Made by a program: the position numbers and the translations under genes. From contig NZ_MOBR01000006.1 in NCBI RefSeq assembly GCF_003732705.1, forward strand, positions 477,287 through 541,286: a DNA stretch of 64,000 nucleotides. The letters are read 5' to 3'. The DNA is from Pseudomonas frederiksbergensis. Lineage in GTDB: Bacteria > Pseudomonadota > Gammaproteobacteria > Pseudomonadales > Pseudomonadaceae. Every line of letters starts with the position of its first letter. Position 1 is the first letter of the stretch. Shown here piece by piece: positions 16,609 to 26,907 of the stretch. The notes under the pieces are model-generated. The model saw only the letters and a program-made list of their open reading frames with translations. It was not told where the DNA came from and searched no databases.

Positions 16609-16676
16609 CATTCGCGGGCAAGCCTCGCTCCTACAGGATTGCGTTAGCAGTGCAGGAGTGGGCTGCTCGCGATGAC
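16609..16676. repeat. Degenerate REP doublet
   Basis: A well-kept REP unit at 16609-16636 (GCGGGCAAGCCTCGCTCCTA) faces a decayed partner at 16651-16676 (GCAGGAGTGGGCTGCTCGCG). It lies between tRNA-Gly and phaG. Confidence 0.65.
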
Positions 16677-16682
16677 TCTGTT

Positions 16683-17567
16683 TCAGATTGCCAGTGCATG
16701 GTGGTCCTGGACGTAGTGGTAACGCGGTCGGCTGGCGTATTGCTCGGGTTTCAGGAAGCCCAGCAGTGCGTTTTGGCTGTCTCGGCAGGCGGCTTTGTGT
16801 TCCATGTCGAGAAAGTGACCGGTGGCTTGCAGGGTGCTGAAAGTGGCGTGTTGCACGTGGTTGGCGAATAGCCGGGCGCCGTCGGCGGCGGTGTATTCGT
16901 CCCATTCTCCGTTCATGAACAACACCGGCACGTTGATTTTTTCGGCAGCCTTGAGGAAGCACTGGCGATCGCTGTGCAGCAGGTCGCTGATGTGGAAGTG
17001 CATCTGCCCGTATTCGTGCTCGGCCAGGTTGCTCACGTGGCGATAGTTGAAGCGCTTGAACAGCGACGGCAGGTGTTTGCCGATGGTGCTGTTGACCAGC
17101 GTGCCCACCCGGTCACCGTCCCGGCTGCCGAGGTAGTCGACGCCGCGTTCAAGGTAGTCGCGCATGTGCTCGTTGATCTCCGGGGAGAACGAGCTGATCA
17201 CGGCTTTTTCGATGCGCCGTGGCCGTTGGGCGAGGGCGACCAGGGTGGCGGCGCCGCCCCAGGAAAACGACAGCACGTGTTCGGCGGCGAAGTGGTCGAT
17301 CAGCTCCAGCAGGATCTGTCCTTCGACTTCCTTTGTCAGCAATTTCTCATGCCGGTTGTGGGCTTTTGACTTGCCCGCGTAGGGCTGGTCGTAGCACACC
17401 ACATTGAACTGCGGATGGAGGTTTTTCACGGTCTGAGCAAACGACGCAGTCGTGGCCATCGAGCCGTTGACCAGAATAATGGTCTTCTCTGCGGCGTCTG
17501 CGCGATAGAACTCCGTGTAAACCCGATACTGACCCTGTATATCCAGCACAGCGATTTCTGGCCTCAT
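16683..17567 (-). CDS. phaG: (R)-3-hydroxydecanoyl-ACP:CoA transacylase PhaG
   Basis: A 294-residue alpha/beta-hydrolase-fold protein closely like P. putida PhaG: N-terminus MRPEIAVLDIQGQYRVYTEF, nucleophile Ser102 in SFSWGG, and a C-terminal ATGHFLDME with the catalytic His. PhaG links fatty-acid synthesis to medium-chain polyhydroxyalkanoate by moving 3-hydroxyacyl groups from ACP to CoA; RhlA of rhamnolipid synthesis is a paralogue. The start at 17567 has AGGAG 8-9 bases upstream and matches the PhaG N-terminus. It is monocistronic here. The 312 bases upstream to rsuA carry no gene. Confidence 0.9.
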   Translation of the reverse strand: MRPEIAVLDIQGQYRVYTEFYRADAAEKTIILVNGSMATTASFAQTVKNLHPQFNVVCYDQPYAGKSKAHNRHEKLLTKEVEGQILLELIDHFAAEHVLSFSWGGAATLVALAQRPRRIEKAVISSFSPEINEHMRDYLERGVDYLGSRDGDRVGTLVNSTIGKHLPSLFKRFNYRHVSNLAEHEYGQMHFHISDLLHSDRQCFLKAAEKINVPVLFMNGEWDEYTAADGARLFANHVQHATFSTLQATGHFLDMEHKAACRDSQNALLGFLKPEQYASRPRYHYVQDHHALAI

Positions 17568-17879
17568 GTCATAAGACTCCTGGGCAAGCGGGTATGCGCG
17601 CAAATGAGATTGCACGAGCTTTGTGACAGGTAGGCATACGCCTGGAATTTGGAGCCCATGTCGATCCATTGAAGGCCGGTCGACGGGTTTTATTATTGGC
17701 GGGCAATCTGCCGGGGGAAGGCGGAACCTGAGGGTTCTCTGCCGGCAAAAAGTTTCTTAGAAGTATGTTGTGACTCATCGGTCACAATCTGGCCGACGTC
17801 CTGATTCAAGCAGGGGCGGTGGCATCGCGCAAGTGTCATTCGTAAATTGTTCGACAACTTCTGCTGAGCGGTCGCCTGC

Positions 17880-18572
17880 TTAGATCAATTGAATCTCTTC
17901 GGTGCGCAAGGCGCGGTACTCGCCCGGTTTTAGCGCGTTATCGAGCCGCAGCGGGCCCATGCTTTCGCGGTGCAGGCGCAGGACCTTGTTGTCGAAATGG
18001 CCGAACATGCGCTTCACCTGGTGGTAACGGCCTTCGACGATGCTCAACCGCGCCGCCTTCGCCCCGAGCAACACCAGCTCGGCGGGTTGAGTCGTCAGGT
18101 CTTCGAAAGCGAAGTACAGCCCTTCGTTGAAGGTCACTGCATACTCCGGGCCGATGTCCTGTTCGGTCTCGACGTAATACACCTTGGGCAGTTTGGTCTG
18201 CGGTTGGGTCAGGCGACGCGACCAGCTGCCATCGTTGGTGATGATCATCAGTCCGGTGGTGTTGAAATCCAGGCGCCCGGCGATGTGCAAGTCGTCCTTG
18301 TCCGGCTCGTGGATCAGGTCGAGCACGGTCGGGTGTTGCGGATCGCGGGTGGCGCTGACGCAGCCGGACGGCTTGTTCAGCATGAAGTAGCGCGCGGGTT
18401 TGCCGACTTGCAGTACTTCATCGTCGACTTCGACGCGGCTGAATTCCAACACTTCACTGTGAGGATCGCTGACGACTTTTCCGTCGATGCGCACACGTTT
18501 TTCCACCAGCAACAGACGAACCTGCTTACGGTTGAAGCGCGGCAGGTTGCTGAGGAAACGGTCTACACGCAT
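17880..18572 (-). CDS. rsuA: 16S rRNA pseudouridine-516 synthase
   Basis: A 230-residue pseudouridine synthase that converts U516 of 16S rRNA during small-subunit assembly. An N-terminal S4 RNA-binding domain (residues 1-55, RVDRFLSNLPRFNRKQVR) precedes the catalytic domain with Asp102 in AGRLDFNTTGL, the same position as in E. coli RsuA, and the later motif EGRYHQVKRM. A downstream CWC gene and a GGDEF gene lie on the same strand upstream of it. Confidence 0.93.
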   Translation of the reverse strand: MRVDRFLSNLPRFNRKQVRLLLVEKRVRIDGKVVSDPHSEVLEFSRVEVDDEVLQVGKPARYFMLNKPSGCVSATRDPQHPTVLDLIHEPDKDDLHIAGRLDFNTTGLMIITNDGSWSRRLTQPQTKLPKVYYVETEQDIGPEYAVTFNEGLYFAFEDLTTQPAELVLLGAKAARLSIVEGRYHQVKRMFGHFDNKVLRLHRESMGPLRLDNALKPGEYRALRTEEIQLI

Positions 18573-18606
18573 GGGTTAAAAATCGGACGGCAAAGGGGCG
18601 CGCATC

Positions 18607-18828
18607 TTATGTGATCGGCCGGGCGGCTGCTTGCAGCTGCGCCTCGACCTGAGCGCATCGCGGGCACAGGCAGGAGAGGTCACGCAGTTCCGCCGGCAGC
18701 GCTTCAAGCACCGCCGGGTCGATGCTGACGCCAAAGCACCAGCAGGCGCGGTCGGCGGTTCGTGGGTCGGCCAGGCTGCAGTCGTTGGGGGCGCCGCAGG
18801 CCGGGCAGGTTTCAGGCTTGGTCATCAA
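18607..18828 (-). CDS. Cysteine-rich CWC family protein
   Basis: A 73-residue protein with the CWC-family cysteine pattern: CPACG near residue 8, a central CWCFG, and CLCPRC near residue 54, probably a zinc-binding small protein of unknown function. It lies 34 bases before rsuA, and its own start is 2 bases from the end of the upstream diguanylate cyclase, so the three may be cotranscribed. Confidence 0.85.
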   Translation of the reverse strand: MMTKPETCPACGAPNDCSLADPRTADRACWCFGVSIDPAVLEALPAELRDLSCLCPRCAQVEAQLQAAARPIT

Positions 18829-18830
18829 GG

Positions 18831-20318
18831 TTATTCATAAACGGAGTGAGGCATTTCCACGCAGGTGCGGTTGCGGCCGGCTTGCTTGGCCCGATACATC
18901 GCATGATCGGCCCGGGACAGCAGGGTATGCAAGGTTTCATCCGGTTGCAGGGTGGTCAGGCCGATGCTGACTGTCAGCCGCAGCTCCTTGCCGTTGTAGG
19001 CATAACGCTGTTTTTCCACATGCTGGCGAATTTTCTCAGCGATTTTCTGACCGGTTTCACCGTCGGTGTCCTTGAGCAGCACGATAAATTCCTCGCCGCC
19101 CCAACGGCAGACAATGTCGGAATGGCGCAGGCAGCTTTCCAGGTCCCGGGCGAAACCGATCAGCACCTGATCACCGGCCAAGTGGCCGTAGGTGTCGTTC
19201 AACACCTTGAAGTGGTCCAGATCGAGCAGCAACGCGGTCAGAGGTTTCGGTTCGCGTCGGGCTTCGTGCATGGCTTGCGCGGCCAACAGGTCGAAACCAC
19301 GGCGGTTGGGCAATTCGGTCAGACTGTCGAGGGTGGCCTGGGCCTGGATCTTACTCTGATAGCGTTTGATCACCCGGTTGAGCAGGGCCAGCACAATCAA
19401 GGTGACGAGCAGGCAGATCAGCAGGTTGAGGTACAGCGACTGGCGGATTTCACTGAGGGCGCCGTCTTCGCGTTTATCCACGAACAGGTACCAATTCAGC
19501 TCCGGAATAAACCGCACGTTGAGGAAATGTCCCTGGCCGTGGACGGAATATTCGTAGCTGCCGCTGTGGGGTTTGGGCAACTGGCTGACCAGGCCTTTCA
19601 TGCTGTCGAGCTCGCCCAGGCTCCGGCCGGCCCGCGCACCTTCGGGGCCGCCCTCGGCGCCGGTTAGCACCAGCCGGCCGAAAGTGTCGACGAAGTACAC
19701 GCTGCGTTGATAACGCTGCTGATACTTGTCGATCAACTTGATCACCGCATCCACCGTCAGCCCGACGCCGGCCGCGCCGATGAAGCGTTTGTTGTAGTCG
19801 TAGACCTTGTAGTTGATGAAGAACGTCAGGTTGTCCTTGTTGGCCAGGTCCGGGTCGACGTTGATCTCGTAGGGTTCTTTCATGTCGCGAACGCGGAAGT
19901 ACCAGGCGTCCCGCGGTTCGTCGATCTTGACCTGCTTGAGCACGCCTTTGGCGTGGTAGTAGGTCAGGCTGCTGTTGGAGATGAAAAACGCGGTGTAGGC
20001 GCCGTAGTGGGTCATGACCTCGTTGAGGTAGCGGGTCATCTGGTCGGGGTCGTGCTCGCCGTTGACCACCCAGTCGCGCATGAAGGTGTCGCGGGACATC
20101 ATCGAGGAAATCAGGATCGGTCTGACGAGGTCTTTCTGGATTTCCGAGTAGACCGTGTCGGACGTCAGCGGCAGCTCGGTGTTGACGATGTTGTCACGGA
20201 TCGACGCTCGCGAGGCGTAGTAACTGAGAAACGAGGTGGCGAGGAAACCGGCGCCCAGCAACGCAATCAGCGTGAGGACCAACGAACGTTGGGAATACAG
20301 CGGCGAGCGAAGTGGCAT
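18831..20318 (-). CDS. Membrane diguanylate cyclase with periplasmic Cache sensor
   Basis: A 495-residue inner-membrane protein. Transmembrane helix 1 (about residues 12-32) and helix 2 (about 305-325) flank a periplasmic dCache-type sensor with WYFRVRDMKEPYEINVDPD. The cytoplasmic GGDEF domain has an active GGEEF at residues 407-411 and an inhibitory RHSD at 398-401, so it should make cyclic di-GMP and be product-inhibited. It is the second diguanylate cyclase in the window. The ligand is unknown. Confidence 0.9.
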   Translation of the reverse strand: MPLRSPLYSQRSLVLTLIALLGAGFLATSFLSYYASRASIRDNIVNTELPLTSDTVYSEIQKDLVRPILISSMMSRDTFMRDWVVNGEHDPDQMTRYLNEVMTHYGAYTAFFISNSSLTYYHAKGVLKQVKIDEPRDAWYFRVRDMKEPYEINVDPDLANKDNLTFFINYKVYDYNKRFIGAAGVGLTVDAVIKLIDKYQQRYQRSVYFVDTFGRLVLTGAEGGPEGARAGRSLGELDSMKGLVSQLPKPHSGSYEYSVHGQGHFLNVRFIPELNWYLFVDKREDGALSEIRQSLYLNLLICLLVTLIVLALLNRVIKRYQSKIQAQATLDSLTELPNRRGFDLLAAQAMHEARREPKPLTALLLDLDHFKVLNDTYGHLAGDQVLIGFARDLESCLRHSDIVCRWGGEEFIVLLKDTDGETGQKIAEKIRQHVEKQRYAYNGKELRLTVSIGLTTLQPDETLHTLLSRADHAMYRAKQAGRNRTCVEMPHSVYE

Positions 20319-20398
20319 GGTGGTTCCGTTGGCAGTGACCCGATGGCATGCATTCTAGTGGCCCCGAGCGGAAATAACCGCTGCATTTACGCGGGGTG

Positions 20399-20510
20399 AT
20401 CGTTCCCACGCTCCGCGTGGGAATGCATCCAGTGACGCTCTGCGTCACACTTGCGAAGGGACGCGGAGCGTCCCGGGCGGCATTCCCACGCGGAGCGTGG
20501 GAACGATCAG
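20399..20510. repeat. Second-type palindromic repeat (GTTCCCACGC family)
   Basis: Outer inverted arms at 20399-20428 and 20481-20510 (GATCGTTCCCACGCTC and its complement) enclose smaller palindromes around GACGCTCTGCGTC and GACGCGGAGCGTCC. It is unrelated in core to the REP units elsewhere. A sister copy is at 33627-33734. It separates the cyclase gene from the end of the guanidine operon. Confidence 0.8.
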
Positions 20511-20517
20511 ACTGGTG

Positions 20518-22290
20518 TCAGCCGAGACTTTTCAGGTATGCCCGCCACCCGCCGAAGTGGCTGATATCCACCGCGCCCTCAAGCCCGTAAGCCTCACAAA
20601 TAAACCCACTCTCCCAACGCCCATCCGCCAGTTGCACCTTGCCCAACCCCAGCGGCGCCGGAATCCCGGTCAAAAACGAGCCCAATTCACTGCTCGGCAA
20701 TTCCCAAACCTCCACCGCAATCGCCACGCCACCGTCCTTCACCCGCACCATTCCCGGACGAAACGGCGGACCACCGGCCAATGCAAACAACTGATAATCC
20801 GGCGAACTGAACGTCGTCTCCACCAGCCGCGCCCCGCGCTGCTTCAGTTGCCAGTTCAACGCCAGCCCCTCCAGGTGCGCGCCACACACCACCAGCCGTG
20901 CACGGTCATGGCGGGCAACGGTTGTCGGCGCAGGCGAAGCGTGTTGCCGTTGAAACGCATCCGCCACGCTCAACAAATACTGATCGGTAAACGCCCGGCC
21001 AAACAGCGTCACGCCCCACGGCAAACCGTTACCCATGAAACCGCTGGGCACAGCGACGGCGGCGTAGTCCAGCAGGTTCATGAAGTTGGTGTAGTAGCCC
21101 AGTTCCGAATTGCGCAGCACCGGTTCCACCGCCAATTCCGCCAACGTCACGGGACGGCCGATGGTCGGCGTGAGCACACAATCGAGGCCTTCCAGCGCCT
21201 GATCGCACAGCGCCTTCAATTCTTGCAATCGATACTGCGCGCGGAAGGTCTGCACGCCAGTCACCGCTGGAGCCTTGGCCAGCACAGCGCGGATCACCGG
21301 CAGTACCGCTTGCGGATTTTGCTCCATCAACTCGCCGGCCACGCTATAGCGCTCGGCCACCCACGGGCCTTCATACAGCAACTGCGCGGCTTCGAGGAAC
21401 GGTGACAGATCCAGCTCCACCGCATCACCGCCCATGGCTTTGAGCTGGTCGATGGCATCGCCAAACAACAACGGGCCTTCAGGGCAGCCGAAAAATTCCA
21501 GGTCCTGGGCCCGCGGCACGCCGAAACGGAAGGGGCGAGGCGCACCGAATGCCGAGCCGTCATTCCACAACGGATTGCGGCGGCTGTAGGCGTCCCGTGG
21601 GTCGAGATGCGCCGTCAACGCCAGCAATTGACTGGCTTCGCGAGCCGTGGCGGTGAAGGTCGTAACGCAATCAAGCGTGCGACACGCCGGCACCACACCA
21701 CCCGTGGAAATCAATCCTTTGGTGGCTTTCAACCCCACCAGGTTATTCAACGCCGCCGGCACCCGACCGGAACCCGCCGTGTCCGTCCCCAGGGAAAAAC
21801 TCGCCACGCCCAGCGCCACCGCCAACGAAGACCCGGCACTGGAACCGCCCGCCGGATACTCCGATAACACGCTGTTCGGGCACGCACCATACGGCGAGCG
21901 ACTGCCGTTCAATCCCGTGGCGAACTGGTCAAGATTGGTCTTGCCCAACGGAATCGCCCCCAGCGCCAGCAATTGCTCGACGATGGTCGCCGAACGTTCC
22001 GGTACATAGGCAAACGCCGGGCACGCTGCCGTGGTGGGAATGCCCGCCAGGTCAATGTTGTCCTTGATCGCAAACGGCACGCCGTACAGCGGCAAGCTAT
22101 CGAGGTCGCGGCCGTCGAGCGCGGCGAGGTACGGTTCCAGTTCCTCGACACTGAGCAAATGAATGAACAAGTGATAGTCGGGGTTCAGCGCCGCGGCTTT
22201 GTCCCGCAGGCTCAGCAGCAGTTGCCGAGGCGTGGTGTGACCGTCGCGATAAGCGCTGCGCAGGGCGTCGAGTTGCAGATTGAAATTCAT
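20518..22290 (-). CDS. atzF: Allophanate hydrolase
   Basis: A 590-residue amidase-signature enzyme that hydrolyses allophanate to two ammonia and two CO2. The N-terminal amidase domain has the Lys76 - cis-Ser150/151 - Ser174 triad (AIKDNIDL, GGSSAGSS, TAGSGR). The C-terminal region of about 150 residues is the AtzF-type extension, including FRPGMVRVKDGG. It is the last gene of the guanidine operon, 24 bases after the carboxylase. The symbol atzF is used for the family; the gene may be named differently in this organism. Confidence 0.92.
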   Translation of the reverse strand: MNFNLQLDALRSAYRDGHTTPRQLLLSLRDKAAALNPDYHLFIHLLSVEELEPYLAALDGRDLDSLPLYGVPFAIKDNIDLAGIPTTAACPAFAYVPERSATIVEQLLALGAIPLGKTNLDQFATGLNGSRSPYGACPNSVLSEYPAGGSSAGSSLAVALGVASFSLGTDTAGSGRVPAALNNLVGLKATKGLISTGGVVPACRTLDCVTTFTATAREASQLLALTAHLDPRDAYSRRNPLWNDGSAFGAPRPFRFGVPRAQDLEFFGCPEGPLLFGDAIDQLKAMGGDAVELDLSPFLEAAQLLYEGPWVAERYSVAGELMEQNPQAVLPVIRAVLAKAPAVTGVQTFRAQYRLQELKALCDQALEGLDCVLTPTIGRPVTLAELAVEPVLRNSELGYYTNFMNLLDYAAVAVPSGFMGNGLPWGVTLFGRAFTDQYLLSVADAFQRQHASPAPTTVARHDRARLVVCGAHLEGLALNWQLKQRGARLVETTFSSPDYQLFALAGGPPFRPGMVRVKDGGVAIAVEVWELPSSELGSFLTGIPAPLGLGKVQLADGRWESGFICEAYGLEGAVDISHFGGWRAYLKSLG

Positions 22291-22314
22291 GACTTGATCC
22301 TTTTCAAAATGAGT

Positions 22315-25300
22315 TCAGTCGAGGTCCAGCACCACGACCCGCTGCCCGGCGCGCACCGCCGAACCCGGTTGCACGCGAATTTCCCGCACCACCCCGGCCA
22401 TCGGCGCCAGCAGCGGGATTTCCATCTTCATCGACTCCAGAATCACCAGCACATCCCCGGCCTCAACCCGTGCGCCGGTTTCAACCTGAACCTGCCAGAG
22501 GTTGCCGGCGATGTGGCTGTCGACACTCTGTTGACCGGCGGCCAGCGGCGCGTCTTCGGTGGTTTCCGGGATCAGTTCTTCACTGTCGAAATGTGCCTGG
22601 CCGCTGGCGATCCAGCGTTCGCGCTCGGCGTTGAATGCGCCTTTTTGCTGATCGCGAAACGCCGCAATGCTCTGGGCTTCTTTCGCCAAAAACGTCTGGT
22701 AATCCGCCAGATTCAACTGACTGTGCTCGATGTTCAGTTCGAAGCGCCCGAGAGGGAAATCCCGGCGAATGCGCAGCAGCTCATCGGCGCTTACCGGGTA
22801 GAAACGAATCTGATCAAAGAACCTTAGCAGCCACGGTTTGCCGTCGAACGCCGCCACTTCGCGGTAGCGATTCCACATCTGCAACGTGCGCCCGACAAAC
22901 TGATAACCACCGGGGCCTTCCATGCCGTACACGCACATGTAGGCACCGCCGATACCCACCGAGTTCTCGGCGGTCCAGGTGCGCGCCGGGTTGTACTTGG
23001 TGGTCACCAGACGATGGCGCGGATCGAGCGGGGTGGCGACCGGTGCGCCGAGGTAAACATCGCCCAGGCCCATCACCAGATAACTGGCGTCGAACACCGT
23101 GCGCTGCACTTCGTCGAGGTTCGGCAGGTCGTTGATGCGGCGGATGAACTCCAGGTTGCTCGGGCACCACGGCGCGTCTTTGCGCACGGTGGTCATGTAT
23201 TTTTCGATGGCCAATTGGCAGGCCGGGTCATCCCAGGACAGCGGCAGATGGACGATGCGCGACGGCACTTGCAAGTCCTTGGCGGCGCACACTGCGTCCC
23301 ATTCACCGGCGATGATGCCGAGCAGATCGGTCAGCGGTAGTTGCTCGGGTTGGTAGTGGATTTGCAGGGAGCGGATGCCTGGGGTCAGGTCGATCACGCC
23401 GTGCAGGTGTTTGGACTCCAGGGCTTGCATCAACGCGTGGGCGCGGAAGCGCAGGACCAGGTCGAGTTCGGGGGCGCCGATCTCCAGCAGCAGGTGAGTG
23501 TCCCCCGACAGCCGGGCAACCAACCGCGTATCTGACTGACCGATATCCAACACCACAGGCGACACAACCCCTTGTGGGAGCGAGCCTGCTCGCGAAGAAG
23601 TTGATGCGGTGTCTGATCTGGCCCCTTCGCGAGCAGGCTCGCTCCCACAGGGGTTATTCCATTTCAGGGCTAGATTTCGGGCGGTTTTGAGATCGACCGG
23701 GAGGAACTGCACTTTGTCCCCGGCCTTAAGCTGCCCCAACTGCCAAAGATCCGCCTCGATCACCGTCACCGGGCACACAAACCCGCCCAGGCTCGGCCCG
23801 TCCGGCCCGAGGATCACCGGCATGTCCCCGGTAAAATCCACCGCACCAATCGCATATGGATTGTCATGAATATTCGACGGATGCAATCCAGCCTCACCGC
23901 CATCGGCCCGCACCCATTCCGGCTTCGGCCCGATCAACCGCACACCGGTGCGACTGGAGTTGAAATGCACTTCCCACTGGGTGGCAAAGAAAGTCCCGAT
24001 ATAGTTTTCGGTGAAATATTCCGGTGCACCGTGGGGGCCGTAAATCACCCGAACCTGCCGCACAGCCGGCAACTCAGCGATTTCAGACAGTTGCCCACCA
24101 ACGCTGCGGTCGCTCAGCGCCGGCACATGCAACACATCCCCGGCCCGCAACGCCCGACCGCCATGCCCACCAAACTGGCCGAGGGTAAAAGTGCTTTTGC
24201 TGCCCAGATAATCCGGCACTTGCAGCCCACCGCGCAGGCTCAGATAGCTACGGGCGCCCGCACCCGCGATGGTGCCGAGACTTAACGTAGAATCTGCGGG
24301 AATCAGCAGGGCGGTATTCATCGGCACCGCTTCACCGTTCAACGTCAGCGGAATCACCGCCCCGGTCACCGCCACCACCGCCTCGCAATTGAAGCGCAGC
24401 AACGGTCCGCTCATGGTGATTTCCAGTGCCGCAAAACCCTCGTCATTTCCCAGCAATCGGTTGCCCAAACGCAGCGCCCGACTGTCCATCGGTCCCGACG
24501 GCGGCACGCCCACGGCCCAATAACCGAGACGACCGGGATAATCCTGAACACTGGTTTGCGTGCCGGCACTGAGCACTTCAAAGGTGTTGGCCTGATACAC
24601 CAGATGTTCCAGGCAGCGCGTCCATGGCTGGCCGCTGGCGAACGGTGCGTCGAGCAAAATCTGCCGCAAATAATCGCGATTGGTTTCCACCCCGTAGAGC
24701 AAGCTGTCGCCCAGGGCCTGATGCAAATCTTTAAGCGCCTGCTCCCGGCTAGGCGCCCAACTGATGACTTTGGCAATCATCGGATCGAAGTACGGCGGGA
24801 TCTCGCAACCGGCCTCGACCCACGTATCGATGCGCAATTTTTCGCCATCGGCAGCGGGGAAATTCACCGCCGTCAGCAGGCCCGGACTCGGCTGGAAATC
24901 CCGGCCCGGATCTTCCGCGTAAAGCCGCGCCTGAATCGCATGACCCTCGGCTTTTAAACCCCGGCTCAACTCGCTCAGCGGCGGCAAATCACCGGCCGCC
25001 AATTCCACCATCCAGCGCACCAGGTCCACGCCCCATACCTGTTCGGTGACGCCGTGCTCTACCTGCAATCGCGTGTTCACTTCCAGAAAGTAGAAGCGCT
25101 GATCTTCACTGTCGAAGACAAACTCCACCGTCCCGGCGCTGCGGTAATTCACCGCTTTCGCCAGTTTGATTGCCGCCGCACACAACTCATCCGCCATACC
25201 CTCCGGCAGGTTCGGTGCCGGGGTTTCTTCGAGGACTTTCTGATTGCGCCGCTGCACCGAACAGTCGCGCACGCCGAGGGCGATCACCTCGCCCAAGCCA

Positions 25301-25944
25301 TCGCCAAACACCTGAACTTCCAGATGCCGGGCGCGCTGGATGTACTTCTCGATGAACACCCCGGCGTCGCTGAAATTGTTCTGGCCCAGGCGTTTGACGG
25401 CTTCGAAGGATTCACTTAGTTCGGCAGCGCTGCGGCACACGCGCATGCCGATGCCGCCACCGCCGGCGGTGCTTTTGAGCATCACCGGGTAACCGACCTG
25501 TTCGCCGGCAATCAGCGCCGCGTCTAGGCTGTCGAGCAGCTCGGTGCCTTCGAGCATCGGCACGCCGTGCTGTTTGGCCAAGGCGCGGGCGGTGTGCTTG
25601 AGGCCGAACACTCGCAGCTGTTCTGGCGTCGGGCCGATGAAGGCAATGTTGACCGCTTCACAGGCTTCGGCGAAGGCAGCGTTTTCCGAAAGAAAACCGT
25701 AACCGGGATGGATCGCCGTGGCGCCGGTGACCTGGGCGATGGCGAGGATTTTATCCACCGCCAGATAGGTGCCGGCGGCAGCACCTTCACCGAGGCTGTG
25801 GGCTTCATCGGCCTGCAGAATGTGCAGGCTTGCGGCATCGGCTTCGGAGTACACGGCAACGCCCTTGACCTGCAAATCACCCAAGGTGCGCAGGATGCGG
25901 CAGGCAATGGCGCCACGGTTGGCAATCAGGACTTTTTCGAACAT
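22315..25944 (-). CDS. Biotin-dependent guanidine carboxylase (annotated elsewhere as urea carboxylase)
   Basis: A 1209-residue multidomain enzyme: biotin carboxylase with ATP-grasp (about 1-450, including [13 protein letters not shown]), AHS2/KipA-like and AHS1/KipI-like carboxyltransferase parts (about 470-755 and 795-1010), and a biotin carrier domain with Lys1173 in ESMKME. The family was called urea carboxylase. In operons with a guanidine-I riboswitch and DUF1989 partners, as here, it is guanidine carboxylase, making carboxyguanidine. Residues 764-791 are encoded by a REPIN inserted in frame between the two AHS domains. The frame stays open, so the protein is probably still made. Confidence 0.9.
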   Translation of the reverse strand: MFEKVLIANRGAIACRILRTLGDLQVKGVAVYSEADAASLHILQADEAHSLGEGAAAGTYLAVDKILAIAQVTGATAIHPGYGFLSENAAFAEACEAVNIAFIGPTPEQLRVFGLKHTARALAKQHGVPMLEGTELLDSLDAALIAGEQVGYPVMLKSTAGGGGIGMRVCRSAAELSESFEAVKRLGQNNFSDAGVFIEKYIQRARHLEVQVFGDGLGEVIALGVRDCSVQRRNQKVLEETPAPNLPEGMADELCAAAIKLAKAVNYRSAGTVEFVFDSEDQRFYFLEVNTRLQVEHGVTEQVWGVDLVRWMVELAAGDLPPLSELSRGLKAEGHAIQARLYAEDPGRDFQPSPGLLTAVNFPAADGEKLRIDTWVEAGCEIPPYFDPMIAKVISWAPSREQALKDLHQALGDSLLYGVETNRDYLRQILLDAPFASGQPWTRCLEHLVYQANTFEVLSAGTQTSVQDYPGRLGYWAVGVPPSGPMDSRALRLGNRLLGNDEGFAALEITMSGPLLRFNCEAVVAVTGAVIPLTLNGEAVPMNTALLIPADSTLSLGTIAGAGARSYLSLRGGLQVPDYLGSKSTFTLGQFGGHGGRALRAGDVLHVPALSDRSVGGQLSEIAELPAVRQVRVIYGPHGAPEYFTENYIGTFFATQWEVHFNSSRTGVRLIGPKPEWVRADGGEAGLHPSNIHDNPYAIGAVDFTGDMPVILGPDGPSLGGFVCPVTVIEADLWQLGQLKAGDKVQFLPVDLKTARNLALKWNNPCGSEPAREGARSDTASTSSRAGSLPQGVVSPVVLDIGQSDTRLVARLSGDTHLLLEIGAPELDLVLRFRAHALMQALESKHLHGVIDLTPGIRSLQIHYQPEQLPLTDLLGIIAGEWDAVCAAKDLQVPSRIVHLPLSWDDPACQLAIEKYMTTVRKDAPWCPSNLEFIRRINDLPNLDEVQRTVFDASYLVMGLGDVYLGAPVATPLDPRHRLVTTKYNPARTWTAENSVGIGGAYMCVYGMEGPGGYQFVGRTLQMWNRYREVAAFDGKPWLLRFFDQIRFYPVSADELLRIRRDFPLGRFELNIEHSQLNLADYQTFLAKEAQSIAAFRDQQKGAFNAERERWIASGQAHFDSEELIPETTEDAPLAAGQQSVDSHIAGNLWQVQVETGARVEAGDVLVILESMKMEIPLLAPMAGVVREIRVQPGSAVRAGQRVVVLDLD
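23571..23653. repeat. REPIN inside the guanidine carboxylase coding sequence
   Basis: A full inverted REP pair (TGTGGGAGCGAGCCTGCTCG at about 23573-23597 and its inverse at about 23623-23649) lies within the carboxylase gene. It is translated as a linker containing CGSEPAREG and [10 protein letters not shown]. The same peptides appear in shadow translations of the intergenic REPINs, confirming that the segment is repeat-derived. Confidence 0.9.
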
Positions 25945-26069
25945 GGCAAAACCCCCGGAGGCGATAACGCATCAGCCTCGACCTGGGATGCGGGCCGTCC
26001 CGCAGTTTTTCGATAGGCGCCGAGGTCGTCCCCGACTGCAAAATCAATGGCCTTGCAAACACTGGAGAC

Positions 26070-26166
26070 CCCTTGTGGGAGCGAGCCTGCTCGCGAAAGC
26101 GGTGTATCAGTCGACATCAAGGGTGAATGTGCTGATGCCTTCGCGAGCAGGCTCGCTCCCACAGGG
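26070..26166. repeat. REPIN
   Basis: Inverted REP units at 26070-26098 and 26138-26166, core GAGCCTGCTCGC, within the 310-base gap between a DUF1989 gene and the carboxylase gene of the guanidine operon. The rest of that gap shows no gene. It could uncouple expression of the carboxylase and hydrolase from the upstream genes. Confidence 0.85.
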
Positions 26167-26254
26167 TGGGTTTAGTGGTGTTTGGAGGGTTTTAGGCACT
26201 GCCCGGAGCGCGCCTGGCACAGAGCAAACAACCACCGCCGCAACCGCGTCAATT

Positions 26255-26896
26255 TCAGTTCCATACCAATAACTCCGCTGGTGTCGGGTTGTACGCGTTG
26301 CACGGGTTATTCAATTGCGGGCAGTTGGAAATCAACACAATCACATCCATCTCCGCCCGCAAATCCACGTATTTCCCCGGCGCTGAAATCCCGTCTTCAA
26401 AGGTCAATCCACCGTCGGCGGTAACCGGCACATTCATGAAGAAATTGATGTTCGGCCCGATGTCGCCCTTGCCCAGTCGTCCGTCGTGAACACAGGCTCG
26501 CAGGTAGTTGTCGCGGCAGCTGTGCATGTAGCGTTTTTCCAACGCGTAACGCACGGTGTTGCTCTCTTGCGCGCAGGCGCCGCCGAGGGTGTCGTGACGC
26601 CCGCAGGTGTCGGCGACGATGGTCAACATCGCGTGGCCAAGGTTGGAATAGAGCACGCTGCCGGTGCTCAGGTACACACTGTTCTGCCGGCGCAAGGTGC
26701 GTTGCACGTCGTAGCGTTCCTTCGGGTTGGCGACGCTGAAAAACAAGGTGTCCACGGCTTGATTGCCTTCCAGGTCGAGGATGCGCAAGGTCTGGCCGGC
26801 CTTGACCTCCATCAGCCAGGGTTCGCCGGCGGGGATGGTGGCGCGGTAGATCGCGGTTTCTGGCTGCTGGTGAGCAGTAGCGATGGCGAGTGACAT
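26255..26896 (-). CDS. DUF1989 protein, carboxyguanidine deiminase subunit (UAAP2 type)
   Basis: A 213-residue DUF1989 protein of the urea-amidolyase-associated type 2 group. Conserved blocks include [34 protein letters not shown] spread over about residues 83-103, and CPQLNNPCN near the C-terminus; the Cys/His residues probably bind zinc. Pairs of these proteins (CgdAB) were shown to deiminate carboxyguanidine to allophanate. It lies 11 bases after its paralogue on the same strand, as expected for a heteromeric enzyme. Confidence 0.88.
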   Translation of the reverse strand: MSLAIATAHQQPETAIYRATIPAGEPWLMEVKAGQTLRILDLEGNQAVDTLFFSVANPKERYDVQRTLRRQNSVYLSTGSVLYSNLGHAMLTIVADTCGRHDTLGGACAQESNTVRYALEKRYMHSCRDNYLRACVHDGRLGKGDIGPNINFFMNVPVTADGGLTFEDGISAPGKYVDLRAEMDVIVLISNCPQLNNPCNAYNPTPAELLVWN

Positions 26897-26907
26897 GGCA
26901 GCAATCC

